From Aquila chrysaetos chrysaetos (lineage: Eukaryota > Chordata > Aves > Accipitriformes > Accipitridae), in NCBI RefSeq assembly GCF_900496995.4, contig NC_044018.1:8022501-8086500 (forward strand): 64,000 bases of DNA, written 5' to 3'. Under the pieces are notes generated by a model. It was not told where the DNA came from and searched no databases. It saw nothing but the letters and a program-made list of their open reading frames with translations. Shown here one piece after another: positions 35,831 to 49,375 of this stretch. Positions within the stretch are counted from its first letter, which is position 1. Each line of letters starts with the position of its first letter. Position numbers and translations under genes: made by a program.

Positions 35831-38800
35831 CTGTTAAAAGCAGAACAAATGATACATGAACAGACTTCTGGCTTTTATTGCTAACTAATCAAGCTACGGT
35901 TTGGCAATCTCAAACAACTGAGAACCACCAGCAAGGTGTAGTTGTTATGGACAGTGACTAAAGTACCTACACAGGAGGACCAGTCCCATTTTAGACTGTT
36001 TAGCCTGTCCCCTCCGGTCTGCAGCTGCCACTCAAGAAAGCAGCTGGTGCACGAGAGGCCTGTGCCATATCTGCCAACCCCATGCAGGTATCTTGGATAC
36101 CTTAGGGCAATGAAGTGGTCCCAGATACTCACCCTGAGGGCCTGGAATCGATCCCTTGACAGGGAAATCAGTTTCCAACTCCATTAACTTGGGATAATAA
36201 AACCAAGATGGAGTAACAATATATGTCGATATTTAATCCATCAATCTAGGATAGACTGTTCTTACATATGTCCTCAGTATACCAAGGCTTCATTTGACAG
36301 AGGTGGATAATTTTGAGCTAGGCAACATTTTCTTTGGAGAGGGAGGAAAGGGGAAGAAGGGAGAGTGATAGGGTAAAAAAAGGGAAAGAACAGCTCAAAG
36401 CTATCCTTTCTTTTTGTCCCACAATCTTTCCTGCCTACGCCTCTGAATGGTTTGGATGTTTTTCGTATGCCATAAACACCAAGAATGCAGTCAAGAATGC
36501 CATTTTCTTCCATATACAAGTAAATTGTAACTATTGACATTTTCTCCAGAAATTTAATCTATGTAGAATATTCTTCATTTCTGGCTTGAAACACTGCCCT
36601 GCAATACTGCTTTGTGCACCACCCCAGAGAAAAAGTAAAATATAGCAGCCAATATATCTGATAAATGGTCCTCTAAGCAGGTAGTACTACACTACAAAAA
36701 TAAGATACCGGAGCATGTAATGGTACCATTCAGTTAATAATTCAGCTAATAGACTGTTGTTTTGTTTTGTTGTAAGGAATATAGAGGTGTATGTTGGTAG
36801 CTAATAATTTTTGCCCAGTATGACTAAGAGCTGCTGCGGTGATGTTACTGCTGTTTGCTGCCAGTTCAAACCTACCTTAACACTTCAAGTGCAAGCTTTG
36901 TTTCCTTCCGACTTTCTTCAGTGATTGGGTAGAAAAGAAGTATAAATAAACCTACAAGGATGAGGATAGCAGGGACCGCTCCAATGAGGATTTTCAGTGT
37001 GAGGATCACATCGTTGGATTGTCTGCACATCCCTGGCTTGTATCCAGTAAACCTAAACAAATGGAAATAACAGTGGTGTGTGTATGTCCAAAGCTAAAAG
37101 GCAGTTGTTCATCTGAAGGCCCCCTTCCTGGGTCACTCCTTTCCCCCCAAACTTTTTCCTTCCCCTCATTACATGTTTCAAATCTTGTTTTTCAAATCTC
37201 ATCTTTGTGCTCGATTTACAGATAACTGCATTAACCTCTGCATTTTCTCATTATTATTATTATGTAACATTTAACTATTAAGAGGAGCATGGAATCCCAT
37301 GTAACGAAATTGATCTGTTACGTGTTTCCTGATAATATTCAGCCAAGTATTTAGGCTCTGCTTTAAAAGTGTGCAAGTAATCTGACCAATTTCAACAGCA
37401 ATAATTAACTTTAATTTAAACACACACTTAAGCACTCTTCTCAAGATAGACAAATTTACTCAAGTGCTTAGAGTTAGGTACACACTTACAGCTCATTGAT
37501 TCAGGTCTTTCATTCAGTCCCACAACTGCTGATATACTCAAATTTCCATTCCCAATTTGTGGAAAGATTTTATTTTCCTCTGAACATACACCTATCAAAG
37601 CTTAAGCTCATTTGGCATCACTGTCTTCTGTGTTCTTCCACAAACATCTGCCTTGGCAAATTGCTGGGAGCTAACTGGAATGCAATTGAAAAGGGGCTAA
37701 TTGGTGAACAGCGATTTGTTTGAGGGTGTGTGCTGCTTTTGGCTGGGATAGAGTAAATTTTCTTCATAGTAGCTAGTATGGGACTATGTTTTGGATTTGT
37801 GCTGAAAACAGTGTTGATAATACAGTAACCGTTACGCGTGATGGAGCCCTGCTTTCCTGGAGATGGCTGGACACCTGCCTGCTGATGGGAAGTAGTGAAT
37901 GCATTCTTGTTTTGCTTTGCTTGCGTGCACGGCTTTTGCTTTACCTATTAAACTGTCTTTATCTCAACCCACGAGTTTTCTCACTTTTACCCTTCTGATT
38001 CTCTTCCCCATCCCACTGGGGGGGAGCGCACGACCGGCAGAGTGGTGCTTAGTTGCCAGCTGGGTTTAAACCACGACAGGGTGTTAGCAGTAAGCATCTA
38101 AAATTCCTAAGCTTGAAATGTTCAGCCAAGCACTGCCTGTTAGTTAGCAGTTTCGGCTGAAGGCCCTGAAGCAAAACACTCTAGTTACCAAAACCTAACT
38201 TGGAGCCAAGGGCTAGATAGTATTTCAGGCAAGTTCCCTTCTAAGCGTTTATTGTGTGTTTGTGCGCTGTATGTATACTGAAACCTAGCAGCTGCAGGCA
38301 AAGGCCCTTTCTGCTAGGTCATGCACAAAAGCAGGGCAGGAGATGGCTGACCACTTTCTCAACCTGACTGTCCAGTCAGAACAGACAAGGCAAAAGTAGA
38401 AGGAGAACACAAAGCATCTTCCAAACTGACATGGTCTAGGTGATGGGCAGAGCTGTAAGAAAGACTCTGTTCCTGACTCCGATCAGTGTCCAGTTCCCTA
38501 AAACCATGCAGGAATCAGTGATCCTTTTATGCTGAACAGGCCACTAGGCACTCCTGAAATCCCTCCAATCCATGTAAAGACTTACAAGATCATATACAGA
38601 GTCCAACCCAGATGCAACAGGGAATGCACAAAGCAGCTGTATCAGTTGTGGGGGACCTTCATCTGCTGAGCTTTCATGTTTAGTTCTTTATTCATATAAG
38701 CCACTAAAATTTACATGAGTAATTTGGAAAAAGGAAAATCTAAAGGGAACTCAGGTCCTTCTGAACTGAAACATGTTAGGGCAGGCAACTTAATGCTCAG

Positions 38801-41800
38801 TGGTCTGGCTTAGATGATAACAATCCTGTCTTTAGTGGTTAGACATCTGGAGCTGCTGGCACTTTCAGGCTCAGGGCAAAAAGGCAATTAACTCTACAGG
38901 GTAAAGGCAGAGTAACCTCAGAATGCTTTCAGAGTAGATCCACTAAATGGAAACACAGTGTTACTTACTCCAGGCCTGCTGCAGAAATTCCTAAGCCAAT
39001 TCCTGCTGACATCTTGGTAAAGAAAACATAAGAAGAATAGAAAATGGTTTCATGTCCTTTTCCATGAGGATTCTGCAGGCGAAAGTTATCAACAACATCA
39101 GGCAGCATTGACCTAGAGATGAGCAACATACAAGAAAAAAATCAAGCCAAAATCTCTTCTCAAAGTCCAAACTTTCTGAAAGAGTATAACCCTCCTTCCT
39201 TCTTAAGATCTTTTTGAGGTAGTCATGCACATGAAAGAATCCAGTTCAAAAAGTTCTACTGCTGGACAGGAGGGCAAAAATCCATGTAAGAAACACATGG
39301 CCACATATTATGAAGTAGAAAACCAGCTGAAAAACTATCAAACACCTGCTGGGAGGTGACAGAATTCTTTAGACTGACTGTCATTCCAATCAGAAGTTGT
39401 GATACTAAAAAAAGAACAACAAAAAACATGTTTCTTAAGATTTCAAGGGACTCTGAATCTCTGAATAGTTTCACTCTGAAATAACTCTTTTGACAAGCTA
39501 ACAAAATTTTCAGAAACCAATGAGGCCTATTCTCTCTCTATTTCAAAGAGAATGAATTTGGTAATAGGGAATCAGAATGGAAGCTTCTCAAATATCAACT
39601 GTGAATTGACATTTTATTTCCAATATATGTCATGATTTACTGTTAGAAAAAGGGCTTCTCGCCCTCTGTGCAGAAAAGCTTATGTAGTCTGACAGCTTAT
39701 TTCAAACTATGTTTCCATGATCTCTTGGAGTTTTCAGGGCATTGTACAAATGAGTAATGCAAAACAGCTCTCAGCAGCGGTCTTGCTTTCTGGTCAGTTT
39801 GATTGAATAATAATTACTCCCTTCCGAGAGAAAATGTCCCACCCTGCTCACCCTTGAGTAGTTTTTTTTACCCACATGTTTTCAGTCCTCAAGAGAAAAG
39901 GACCTTGAATTCTCAATTTCTTTTAATCATATTTTTGTATTATTTAATCTATAACAGAGGACTGCTCAATCAGGGATATATAGCTTGGCTTACGTTTCCT
40001 CTGCTACGTTCTTAATTGCTCACCATTAATTGATTTATCTAACTTCATCATTCCTGTAGTTCTGTTAGAAACCAAACCTAGGCAACCGATTTACTGTTAT
40101 CACAAGTTGTATAGCTACTTAGATTATTGATTCATCTACATACTCTTATGTACAAAGACCAGCTACAGTTACAGTAGACGTAATCTGTTAATAACAGGGC
40201 AACCAAAGTCAGGTCATTGCAAACAGCCTCTATTATAAAAGCAGAAAAAGATTCTTGGAAGAAGTGACCCTTGCCAAACTCTGCCTCTTTCAGAGGCAAA
40301 TTCCATGCAGTAGTACGTACGTGCAGACATATACCCCTTCCCCAACTCAGATGTAAAATTCTCCTACCATGGCAACAGAAGAGATGCTGCAATGCTCAGA
40401 CCAGAGACGAATGCCACTAAGTAAGCCAGGATCAGGTTTGGAATGGTCACTAGCATGACTGCAAAAGGAATCATCCACTGAAGACGAAGAAAAACAATAC
40501 ATTTAACTTACATTACGCACTGCTCAATTGTATATAGACAGTTCCCTTCAAAATATAAGATTGTGTTACAAAACAGTTCATGCACAGCAACACCTAATAC
40601 TTCAGTATTTTGATGAAATGACATTTCCAAAGGGCCCTGAGCCAATCTCTATTTACCTATCCAGAAGAATCAGAAAAAAATAGGACAAGCAATGTTAGTG
40701 CCTTCACTGTTAGCAGTATTAGGGCTATAACTGCACTAGTAAATTGAACAGTACCAAGACCCTATTTATCAGTCATGAGGCCAGCTGGCAGACCCTGCCC
40801 ACGTTCATACTCCTAAATATTCACAGTCTCCAAAAGAAGTGTGGCCATATAAACACTTTTTGTGAAGAGCCCTTAAGTGGGCTAGTTCCCAAACTGTGCT
40901 CAGATATTTCTTGGGAGATTGCTAATCAGCTTGTGCTAAGATTTTTCTGCCAGTTTAGTAATAGTGATGACCGACCACTGGTTTCTGTCCTAGGCCAGTG
41001 GAACTATTTAATTCACTGAGACAAAACATTGAAACATCATCCCACTGAATTTCAAGGGGAGGGGCAGGGGTTCAACAGTCATTTTAAACTGTAAATATCC
41101 TATTTCACAGATCATCTTGAGTCTTGAATAAAGAAGAGTTTGCTTACACCTTAATTTCCAATGACCACTTTAAAGCAATCTAGGTACTCTGCAATAACTA
41201 AAACCAGGAAGGCAACGTGGTTTGCGCCCATTCCACGCAGCCAGATAGGCTCATGACACTGCACAAGTCACTAAGGCTACCCTCAAAACCAAAGTAATTT
41301 GGGATGCTCAGGATTTGTTTTCTGGCAGTACTTAAAACCATCTGATTTCTTCAACTTCCACTTGACGCAATGGGCTTACAGGATTGAAAATCCACTATTT
41401 TAAATGCTGATTGAATGCATACAGCCCAGCTGCCCTGTACGCATCACATGCTCCATCTCCCATGCCTGTGAACCATGGGCACAGCACATGTAGAATCCAG
41501 AACCGGGGGCTTATCTACAGGCTTTTTAATGATGGGGGATTAGTTTAACATTAAGTGTTTCAATCCTCTATACTTGCAGCTTGGGAGCTGAGGGTATGAG
41601 AAGAGCTTTCACAGAGAGTGATTCCCCTAAGCACTGCTATTTACAGTTCTGTATGATAAGTGATTCTGGGAGTCCTGGAGTCTGATCCATTATGTTTATG
41701 TTTTAAATGCATTTCCCATCTAAAGCATTTGCTCCTAACCTAAGGAGGCAGAAAATAACCTTTCCTGACTGCAACTTCCCAGCACAGACAGATAATCCTT

Positions 41801-44800
41801 GCATTAGCCCAATGCTGTGGCAAAATCGTTATTTCACCACAAGAGAGCACTCCAGCAATACAAGATTTTATGTTGCCTATAAGCAATTTCATGACTGCCT
41901 TATGCTCCACACGGGGCAACCACTCAGAAAACAAAGCACTAAACAAAATTCTAGATCGATAATAATAATCATTGTAACTGTAATTTTCTACTGAAAGAGA
42001 AGCACGACCCGCAGGACTGAGGCTACAATGCCTTAAAGTCTCACACATGCAACGGTAGTGCAATCACAGGGCCAGTGTTCCTGCTGTAATAAACAGCTGA
42101 TGCATCTCCTTCTTTCCAACTTTAAAGCAAATACTCTGTTATTGGCACCCTGCTCCCTAGTCACAGGGCCTGCTGCCCTCCGAGTCATAAACAATATCCT
42201 ACCGTTATCACGTGTCTTCCATCCATTCCCGGACAGCACTATCGAAGGCGACCCTGCTGAGATGCTAAAGGTGGTACTGGCCTGTGCAGCAGCACATTAT
42301 GAAGGGCAAATTAGGAAAAGGTGCAGCTAGGATGCGAGTGGAAATGGGGATGGGAGCGTGGAAAAGGGACTGCACAGCCAGGATTCACCCAAGGGCATGC
42401 CTCCATGCTGCACAGTGCTGATAGATGGCAAATAAACAATTGTGTATGTGTGGGGAGGTGAAAAGATTGGAGGCGTTTTTGGATTTGTTTTTATTTTTTA
42501 CTAAATCCTCCGAAACCTGCAGCCAAAAGCTATTATTAGCTAGGATGGAAGCTAGAGTTGTGAGACCGAGCAATATTCCAGTTTCAAACACCTTGCCAAA
42601 ACCATGAACCAACAAGCTGCCACACTTAAAATTTCTCATGACGGCTTCAACTCCAGTCACCAGCTGAGAGACTTACTGATGTGCAGTTCAGCGTTTTCCC
42701 CATGAGGGCAGAGCAGACAATCTAAATGAACATAGCACGTGGAAGCAGACGCAAATAAACAGAGGAGAATAATTCCTACCTAGTCTGTGTGCCAGCCTGA
42801 TCACAGGAAGAATGCTATCAAGGATCCTGCTTGGGCATGACCGTATACCTCCAGAAAGTCTAGGCTTTAAACTTCCAGGAAGTTTAGATAATTAGTCAGT
42901 ACTTAGACTGTTGGCCATCTCTTGTGGAGGAATGAGTAAAAGGGGAGCAATATCAGTGGCAAGAAGCCAAGATTCTTGTTGCTTATCTACCTACCCTGCC
43001 TTCTATACTCTTTCAGGGGTCTCTTCGACATAGGACCACTTTAACAGGAAAAATTAGTCTGGAGCAGTGTGAAATTTTTTTCAGGAAACTGAATTTCAAA
43101 TTACACCTTCACCCTGAAATCTGAGTAAGGTTTTGGAGAAAAAAACTTGTTTTCTCTCCTGTCTCCTTCCCTTCCGGAAGAACATTCCCCAGTGACAAAC
43201 ACAGGAGCCTTAAATGATGTGATTTTATTTCACAGTGAGAGAGAACAGATTAGTTGTACAGATCACACAAGCTGGTAGTATAGGAAGCCTCTGTGATGCA
43301 TTGCCAGACACAAAATCCATCACTGAGCACACACTGAGTCCCTTGAGAAATGTCTACAAGGTGAAATAAAGAGACGGCTTTTTTCAGTCCAGCCCCCACT
43401 TAGACCATAACACAGTCAAGCAACTCAACTGTAAAATTAAGTTAAACCATGTTTACAGAGGTGCTGACAGGCTTTCCAGTCATGTTAAACTAAATTTATA
43501 GAGCCAAGTTGGTTGAAGACAGCATTTTTCGTAGCCAAGTAGACAGAGGAGGAGATTTCCTAAGGAGGAAATCTGCATTCCCTGGTCCAGTCAGTGGTCC
43601 AGTACTGCTTTTGGCAATTCTCTTTGCTGAAGTGGTAAAAAGAAATGAGGATGGGACTTGGATTCCAGATGCCTACTTCGAAACACATAACCATTCAGCA
43701 TATTTGGAACTTGGGTTTTAAAGTTACTTCTGATTCTTTGGAAGTCATTCCAACATACAGATTTGAATTCCAAAAATTACTGTTCAATTGTATTCAACAA
43801 TTGTCACCAGACCTAAACTTTGTTCAGATTTTGACATATAGCCTCAGGCTAGATTTTCCAAGTCCTCATGCTTTGTTGTGCACAAGGCAGACAATTTTTC
43901 TTTCCTCTTTCATAAGTAATTGAAGGTAAACAGGGGAAAAATGGGGAGGAATAGGCCTGTACAATGACTCACTGAGGATGATGACAGAAAATTGCTGCTG
44001 CCTCCACTAAGTGAAGAACTTAAAATAATCCATCAGAGATGAGGGCAGGCTTGCTGAGCTGGCTTTGCAGAGATGTGTCAAAGTTAAACTAGGCTTCTTT
44101 TCTCAGGTAGGTCACCTATTTCTTTACTTTACTAATAACTGTCCATCTCTATTCAGAGGGATGTGGGCAGCCCTGCCTTCTTACGTTTCTAGAGAAGGAT
44201 GAGTAACAGACTTCTGTTTCCTCCTCTGTGACTGAATTACAGATGCAGTCAACTCAGCACCATATACAAAGACAAAACAAGCCTTGTACAACAGATAACT
44301 TGTCAACCTGAAGCAACAGAGATCTGAATTTATAAAATCTCATTGGGGTTCACTTCTGAGAGCAGTCAAATGCAGAGCTTGTGCAGATTCTTAAATAAAC
44401 TTGGACCTCCCTTCAGCATCAATCCATTTCTCAAAAGTTTCGCTTGGAAACTTGGAATGTGTCTGAAATTTGGTATAACGATTTAAAACGAACCCTAAAA
44501 CTGAGCAAATTTCATGTAGCTTGAGGTTATAAGCACTTGAAAGAGCTCCTGAAGTGGCTCCAGTTGTCAAATGAAGTGAGCACAAGCAGATCTTTTTCTC
44601 AAAGGATTTGCTTACCGAAATCCCACATGCTGCACACTTCTTGCCAAATCGCTGCAGAAACTTCTGCCAGAAGGGAATACTCACAGCTGCTGATACCTAC
44701 AATTGACAAAAACCCATATCTGTACTGTGCTTACTGCCACTCTCTTCTTCAGCTGTAGAGCTCACAGACATCTTTTTGTCTAGTACATTACAGTCTGATA

Positions 44801-47800
44801 GGAAGGTGAACTTGCAGATTCCTGTTTCTCCTCATCCTTTGAGTGATTTTTTTTAAATTCAAATATAATGTATTATAAACAAAAGCTATCCATGAGAGAG
44901 TTTTCCACAGTCAAATATCAGAAGGCAGTGTCTTAAAAATTCCCTTTCCTAATATAAGCCACAGCAGTTAAAGCTATACATGATACAGTCATTAAAGTTC
45001 AAAGATACTGCAAATAGTCATACTTTGCTAATGCCTTTTGCCTCATTATCTAAACCTGAAAAATGATAAGTGAATTAAGCTCCACCCCATCATACAGGAA
45101 GAAAGCTGAAGCACAAGATACAGTTATCTTAAGATATACTTAGAGTACATATACCATACTACATGTTTATTCTTAGGAACAACCGATAAGAGAAATAGTC
45201 ACTTACAGTCAACATTACCATTTCATATACTATAATACTCACCTAGTAACAGGAACAACCACAAGCAACATAGTACCAATGCACCCAGGTATTGCTACTA
45301 ACGACAGTCTTACGACTGACCTAAATTCAAATGTCATCTCATTGTTAGAGTTATATTCTACTCTTTACTGACTCTACTGCCTGTTGCCTCTTTTCTTGGT
45401 GTCCATTGCTCGCAGACCCTTAAGATACCCAGCAGTCATCCCTTGCTCTCCAACATTTTGGTTTTAATAATTGGAAAAGATCTGTCTTATTAATGTGGGA
45501 AAGGGAGAATCAAAAAGGGGAGGAAAGGGTGAAAGGGTGGGGTGCTAGGACTAAGAAGTAGAAATGAAGTTCCCCTCAGATGGTTCCACAAAGTCTCTGT
45601 GCCAAATGGGTCAGAAATCATGCAACAGCTTCCCTGAAAATGACTGCTGCAGTATTCTATATGGTAGACAAATTCTCTACAAAATATTTCAAATTGCAGT
45701 ACATGCACATCCCAGTAATTATGCAGCATTAAATGTTCTACTTGTGTTAAAAGGACTTTGGTCAGAAGGATGAAAATGGCAGTTTTCAATTAATATTACT
45801 TGTAATCACGAAGTAAATCATGCAATACAGGAGCAGTGTGTAACTGAGTTATAAGTACCACCTAAGCAAGCAGAATTCTACCTCTGCCTGTCAAGAAAAA
45901 GATTCTGTAAAAGGATCTTTTTGTCACATTTCCAATTGCTTTAGAGAAGAATCTTCATATCTCTGGATATTTAAAATATTTATCCGTGCAAGCTGCCTAG
46001 CCCAGAAGGCTCATGTGTATGAGTACACAAATTAAAGTTGTTTAATTTTCAGCATATTAGACTGGGGAAAGGGAAAAAGGAGCTAAAATTCCAGACCTCA
46101 TTTCTGGCAGCAGCTTTTGTCCTTTATAGGAGCAGAAAGTGACTTACAGGTAAAAGCAACAAGGAATTAATTAAAGGCTCCAAAACATTAATTTTTTAGA
46201 AGTACAGTAGGGAACAACAGCTTTATTTCAAACAGGCAGTGGAAAAGATGGTGTAGCTTCCTAACAGCTCTGTCTAGACACAAAACTCTTCTTGTCTTCT
46301 GTTATTTTCTGCCAAAAAACAGTGAGAACCAGCTATCAAATAAAAATATGGGAGAGAAGTGCAACTCACCAAGATGGTCACCACCAAATACTGGAAGTGA
46401 TTGCGAAGATCAGCAGCATGAGTGCAGAAAAGGACAAAGTTGCTCTGCTCCAGCTGTTGAGTTGAAGACATTTGGTGATCACCAAAAAAAAAAGGAAAAT
46501 TAAAAAAGACAAAAATGACTTCACACTCCATACTAGCCAAACATATTTGGTGACTGATTTGTTAAATGTAGAATTTGGGAGTCTCATTCTTCCCTCATTT
46601 GCAACAATTTAAAGAAGCAATAACTCTCCTGCTATCACTGGAGTAACATGCCAATAATATTGGGGCAAGCAAGAGGTAAACCATGCACCTAATATGGCAT
46701 AAAAATGACCAAAACAGGAACTGTCTTATGAGAGAATTCTGTTTAAAGACTTTATTCCCGATGTTGCAATTGCCTTGTGTTGTTGTCACAGCTGCAGACT
46801 ACTGCAAGAAATTGCCCTTCCTTTTCCATAGCAATGCCGTAAATCTTTCACCAGAAGCTCTGACTCCAAAACAAGTTACTCTTCAGCTGCAATTACACTC
46901 ACGCCAACTTCTTGTAGTAAAGCAGCTAACTGCTGGTTTTGTATACAACCTTGGCTATGGAGTGTAGCTTTGGGTCAGACATCTCCGTAAGTCTGAGTAC
47001 TCATTGGATGGGAGGATCTAGCTGCACTGTGTTATAATGACAGATGAAGCCACTGCCACCATGCTTTTGCAGAATTCAGGGGGGTTCTGAATACCAGAAT
47101 ATGGTTCAGGCCCAGATCCAGCAATTTTGCAGAAGTGGAACAACAGAGGAGGATTTAATACTCATGCCACAGCAGTATGATCAACTCTTGCTCCTTTGTG
47201 TGCTTGTAGATTATAAGTGGCCAATCATCTGTATACAAATTAGGATAAAAGATATATCCTTTCTCCATTGCCACCAAAACCTTCCCTAGCTTGTGTCCCA
47301 GTTCACCTGCCTTCATTTTAGATGTAGAATATCATGCTCTGGGATTATGGCCAATGCATCTTTACCTGTCTGTTCCTTTGCTCACCAGTAATCCACTCAC
47401 TAAATTCCACGAAGTCAGTGGAACAATAGCAAGGGTTGCTCACGCTGGCTGAACTGGAGCAATATAGCTTCCAGCTTCTGCCTCCCCTCACACCTTCCCT
47501 TCATTTTGTACAAATAGAAAAATAAAGAGATGTGGACTGACAGAAGTTCTTTTCCTCTCTGGGTGTTGTCAGCAAATAGTTGGCTGCTGCAACCAGATGT
47601 GCGCTGTATCCTTACTGACTGAATGGATGCTGGAAGGGTCTGGACCATAAGGGACCTTTCACCTTTCATCTTCTCCCTGTCTCTACTGTTGTTCACAGTG
47701 CCTGCAGCTCCCAGATGTAAGCAGAAATGCTTCTGCTATCCCAGCAAGGACTGACAGATGGTGTAAAGGACAGCCTACTAACTGTGCCCAAATCCAGGCC

Positions 47801-49330
47801 AACAGGAAACTTCAGCGATTCTTTGGCAAACAGACTTTTAAGCAGCCCTTCCAAGGAACTTACTAATTCACCAGGACTGCTGGTGAACACAGTATTTCTC
47901 TCTTACATGCCCTGTGCTTGCCCTCTGTCCTGATATTTACTTGATCAATGGCTCATGTGACTAAGAGTCTCTTGACAAAAATGTGAATATTATTTGTTTT
48001 TCAAAATAAATCCAACTTCAACTGATATGTACAGGTTCATGTTAAAATAGCAAATTTCTCAAGTCCACCATAGCTCAAAAATCAAGCTTTAAAAAGACTG
48101 ATGGACTATGGGGAGTAAGGGTTTCTTACTGAGTGGCTTTAAGTTTTTCTACAACTTCTCTCGATGGGAGGACGTATTGCATCTTTTTGAGAGCACCACA
48201 TTCAACTGCAGGTCCTCATTTGAAAATTAGCTCTATCTAGCTCTGAGAGAGGTAAGACCTCCTGCCTCTGAACATCTTCTTACTCTGACCTAATCCCTTC
48301 CATCACAAAAGACTCCATAAGAACCAGTTCAGCCACTATCTGAGAACAGCCACCTATGCAAAGGAAAGGGGCAATGGTTTAAAGCGGCACACACTATAGA
48401 GAAGAACAGAGAGAAGAGAAAAAGCATTCTCTAAGCAACTGAAACCACAGGAGACTATAGATGGATAACATATAATGACCCAATCTGGGTCACTAGGACT
48501 AGTTCCTCACCTTTTATGAAAAAAAAAAAAAAAAAAAAAAAGAAAAAAAAGCCATCTATAAATGGTCAGGACTTTGGTTTTGCTTCTCGTTTGAAAGAAC
48601 CATCTCCAACCGCACAGGACCCCAGGCACCAAAAAAAGACTCCGGTTCCCTACTGATTTGTAGGGGAAGGCACCACCCCCTAGATCACCACCTCCAGTCA
48701 CCAGCCAAAGGTTATTTGCATTTTAGCTGCCGCAGACTAGCCCATGCTGGGACTGGAATGAGGCCAACACACGGACTTAGAGAGTCTGAAGTTACCTGAA
48801 CTGCTGTCGAGATGAGAAGAAATGAAGCTGTAAGCTTCACATATGGACCATGCTTCATGGTGAGTCCAAGCCCCTTACAAAAAGGAATTGCTCTGTCTGA
48901 ATTTAAGGCATAAGGATCTAAGAGGAGCAGAATACATAAAATAAGAATATTTTCCATAGATAAATGTGAAATAATTATTATTAAATCTAGGCATATTTAA
49001 ATATATCTTACCATCTTTTTCCTTTACTCCAAGAAAAAGAATGACAATTCCAAGAAGATACACACCTCCTATGACCCCTGCTGCAATCATATAAACTTTT
49101 GCCTTTGAAAAGAAAAAAGACATTTGAAATTGTGACAGGAGAATGACAAGTCATTATGAAAATTTCAGTCTCTTTCTGGTGAGTCATCTGCAAATAAAGA
49201 AATGCCCATCTACATACAGCCAACTATCTGTCTTTTACCTCTCTGAAAAATGTTCACTTCTGCAGTTCATATATAAACAACACCTACTTTAAGATAAATC
49301 CAGGGCACTTAAGTATTTATTTCTTGGGGG

Positions 49331-49375
<45 letters not shown>

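Noticed and set aside
36872-36875. TAG at 36872-36874 as the normal end of MFSD2B
   Set aside because: The TAG is part of a strong GTAGGT donor, and a phase-compatible exon with a good acceptor exists at 35773-35830; MFSD2A also has a final exon after this point. Kept only as an intron-retention form.
42385-42660. 91-residue - strand frame as a missed MFSD2B exon
   Set aside because: The exons on each side already join in phase with continuous family similarity, and this frame does not resemble any MFSD2 segment.
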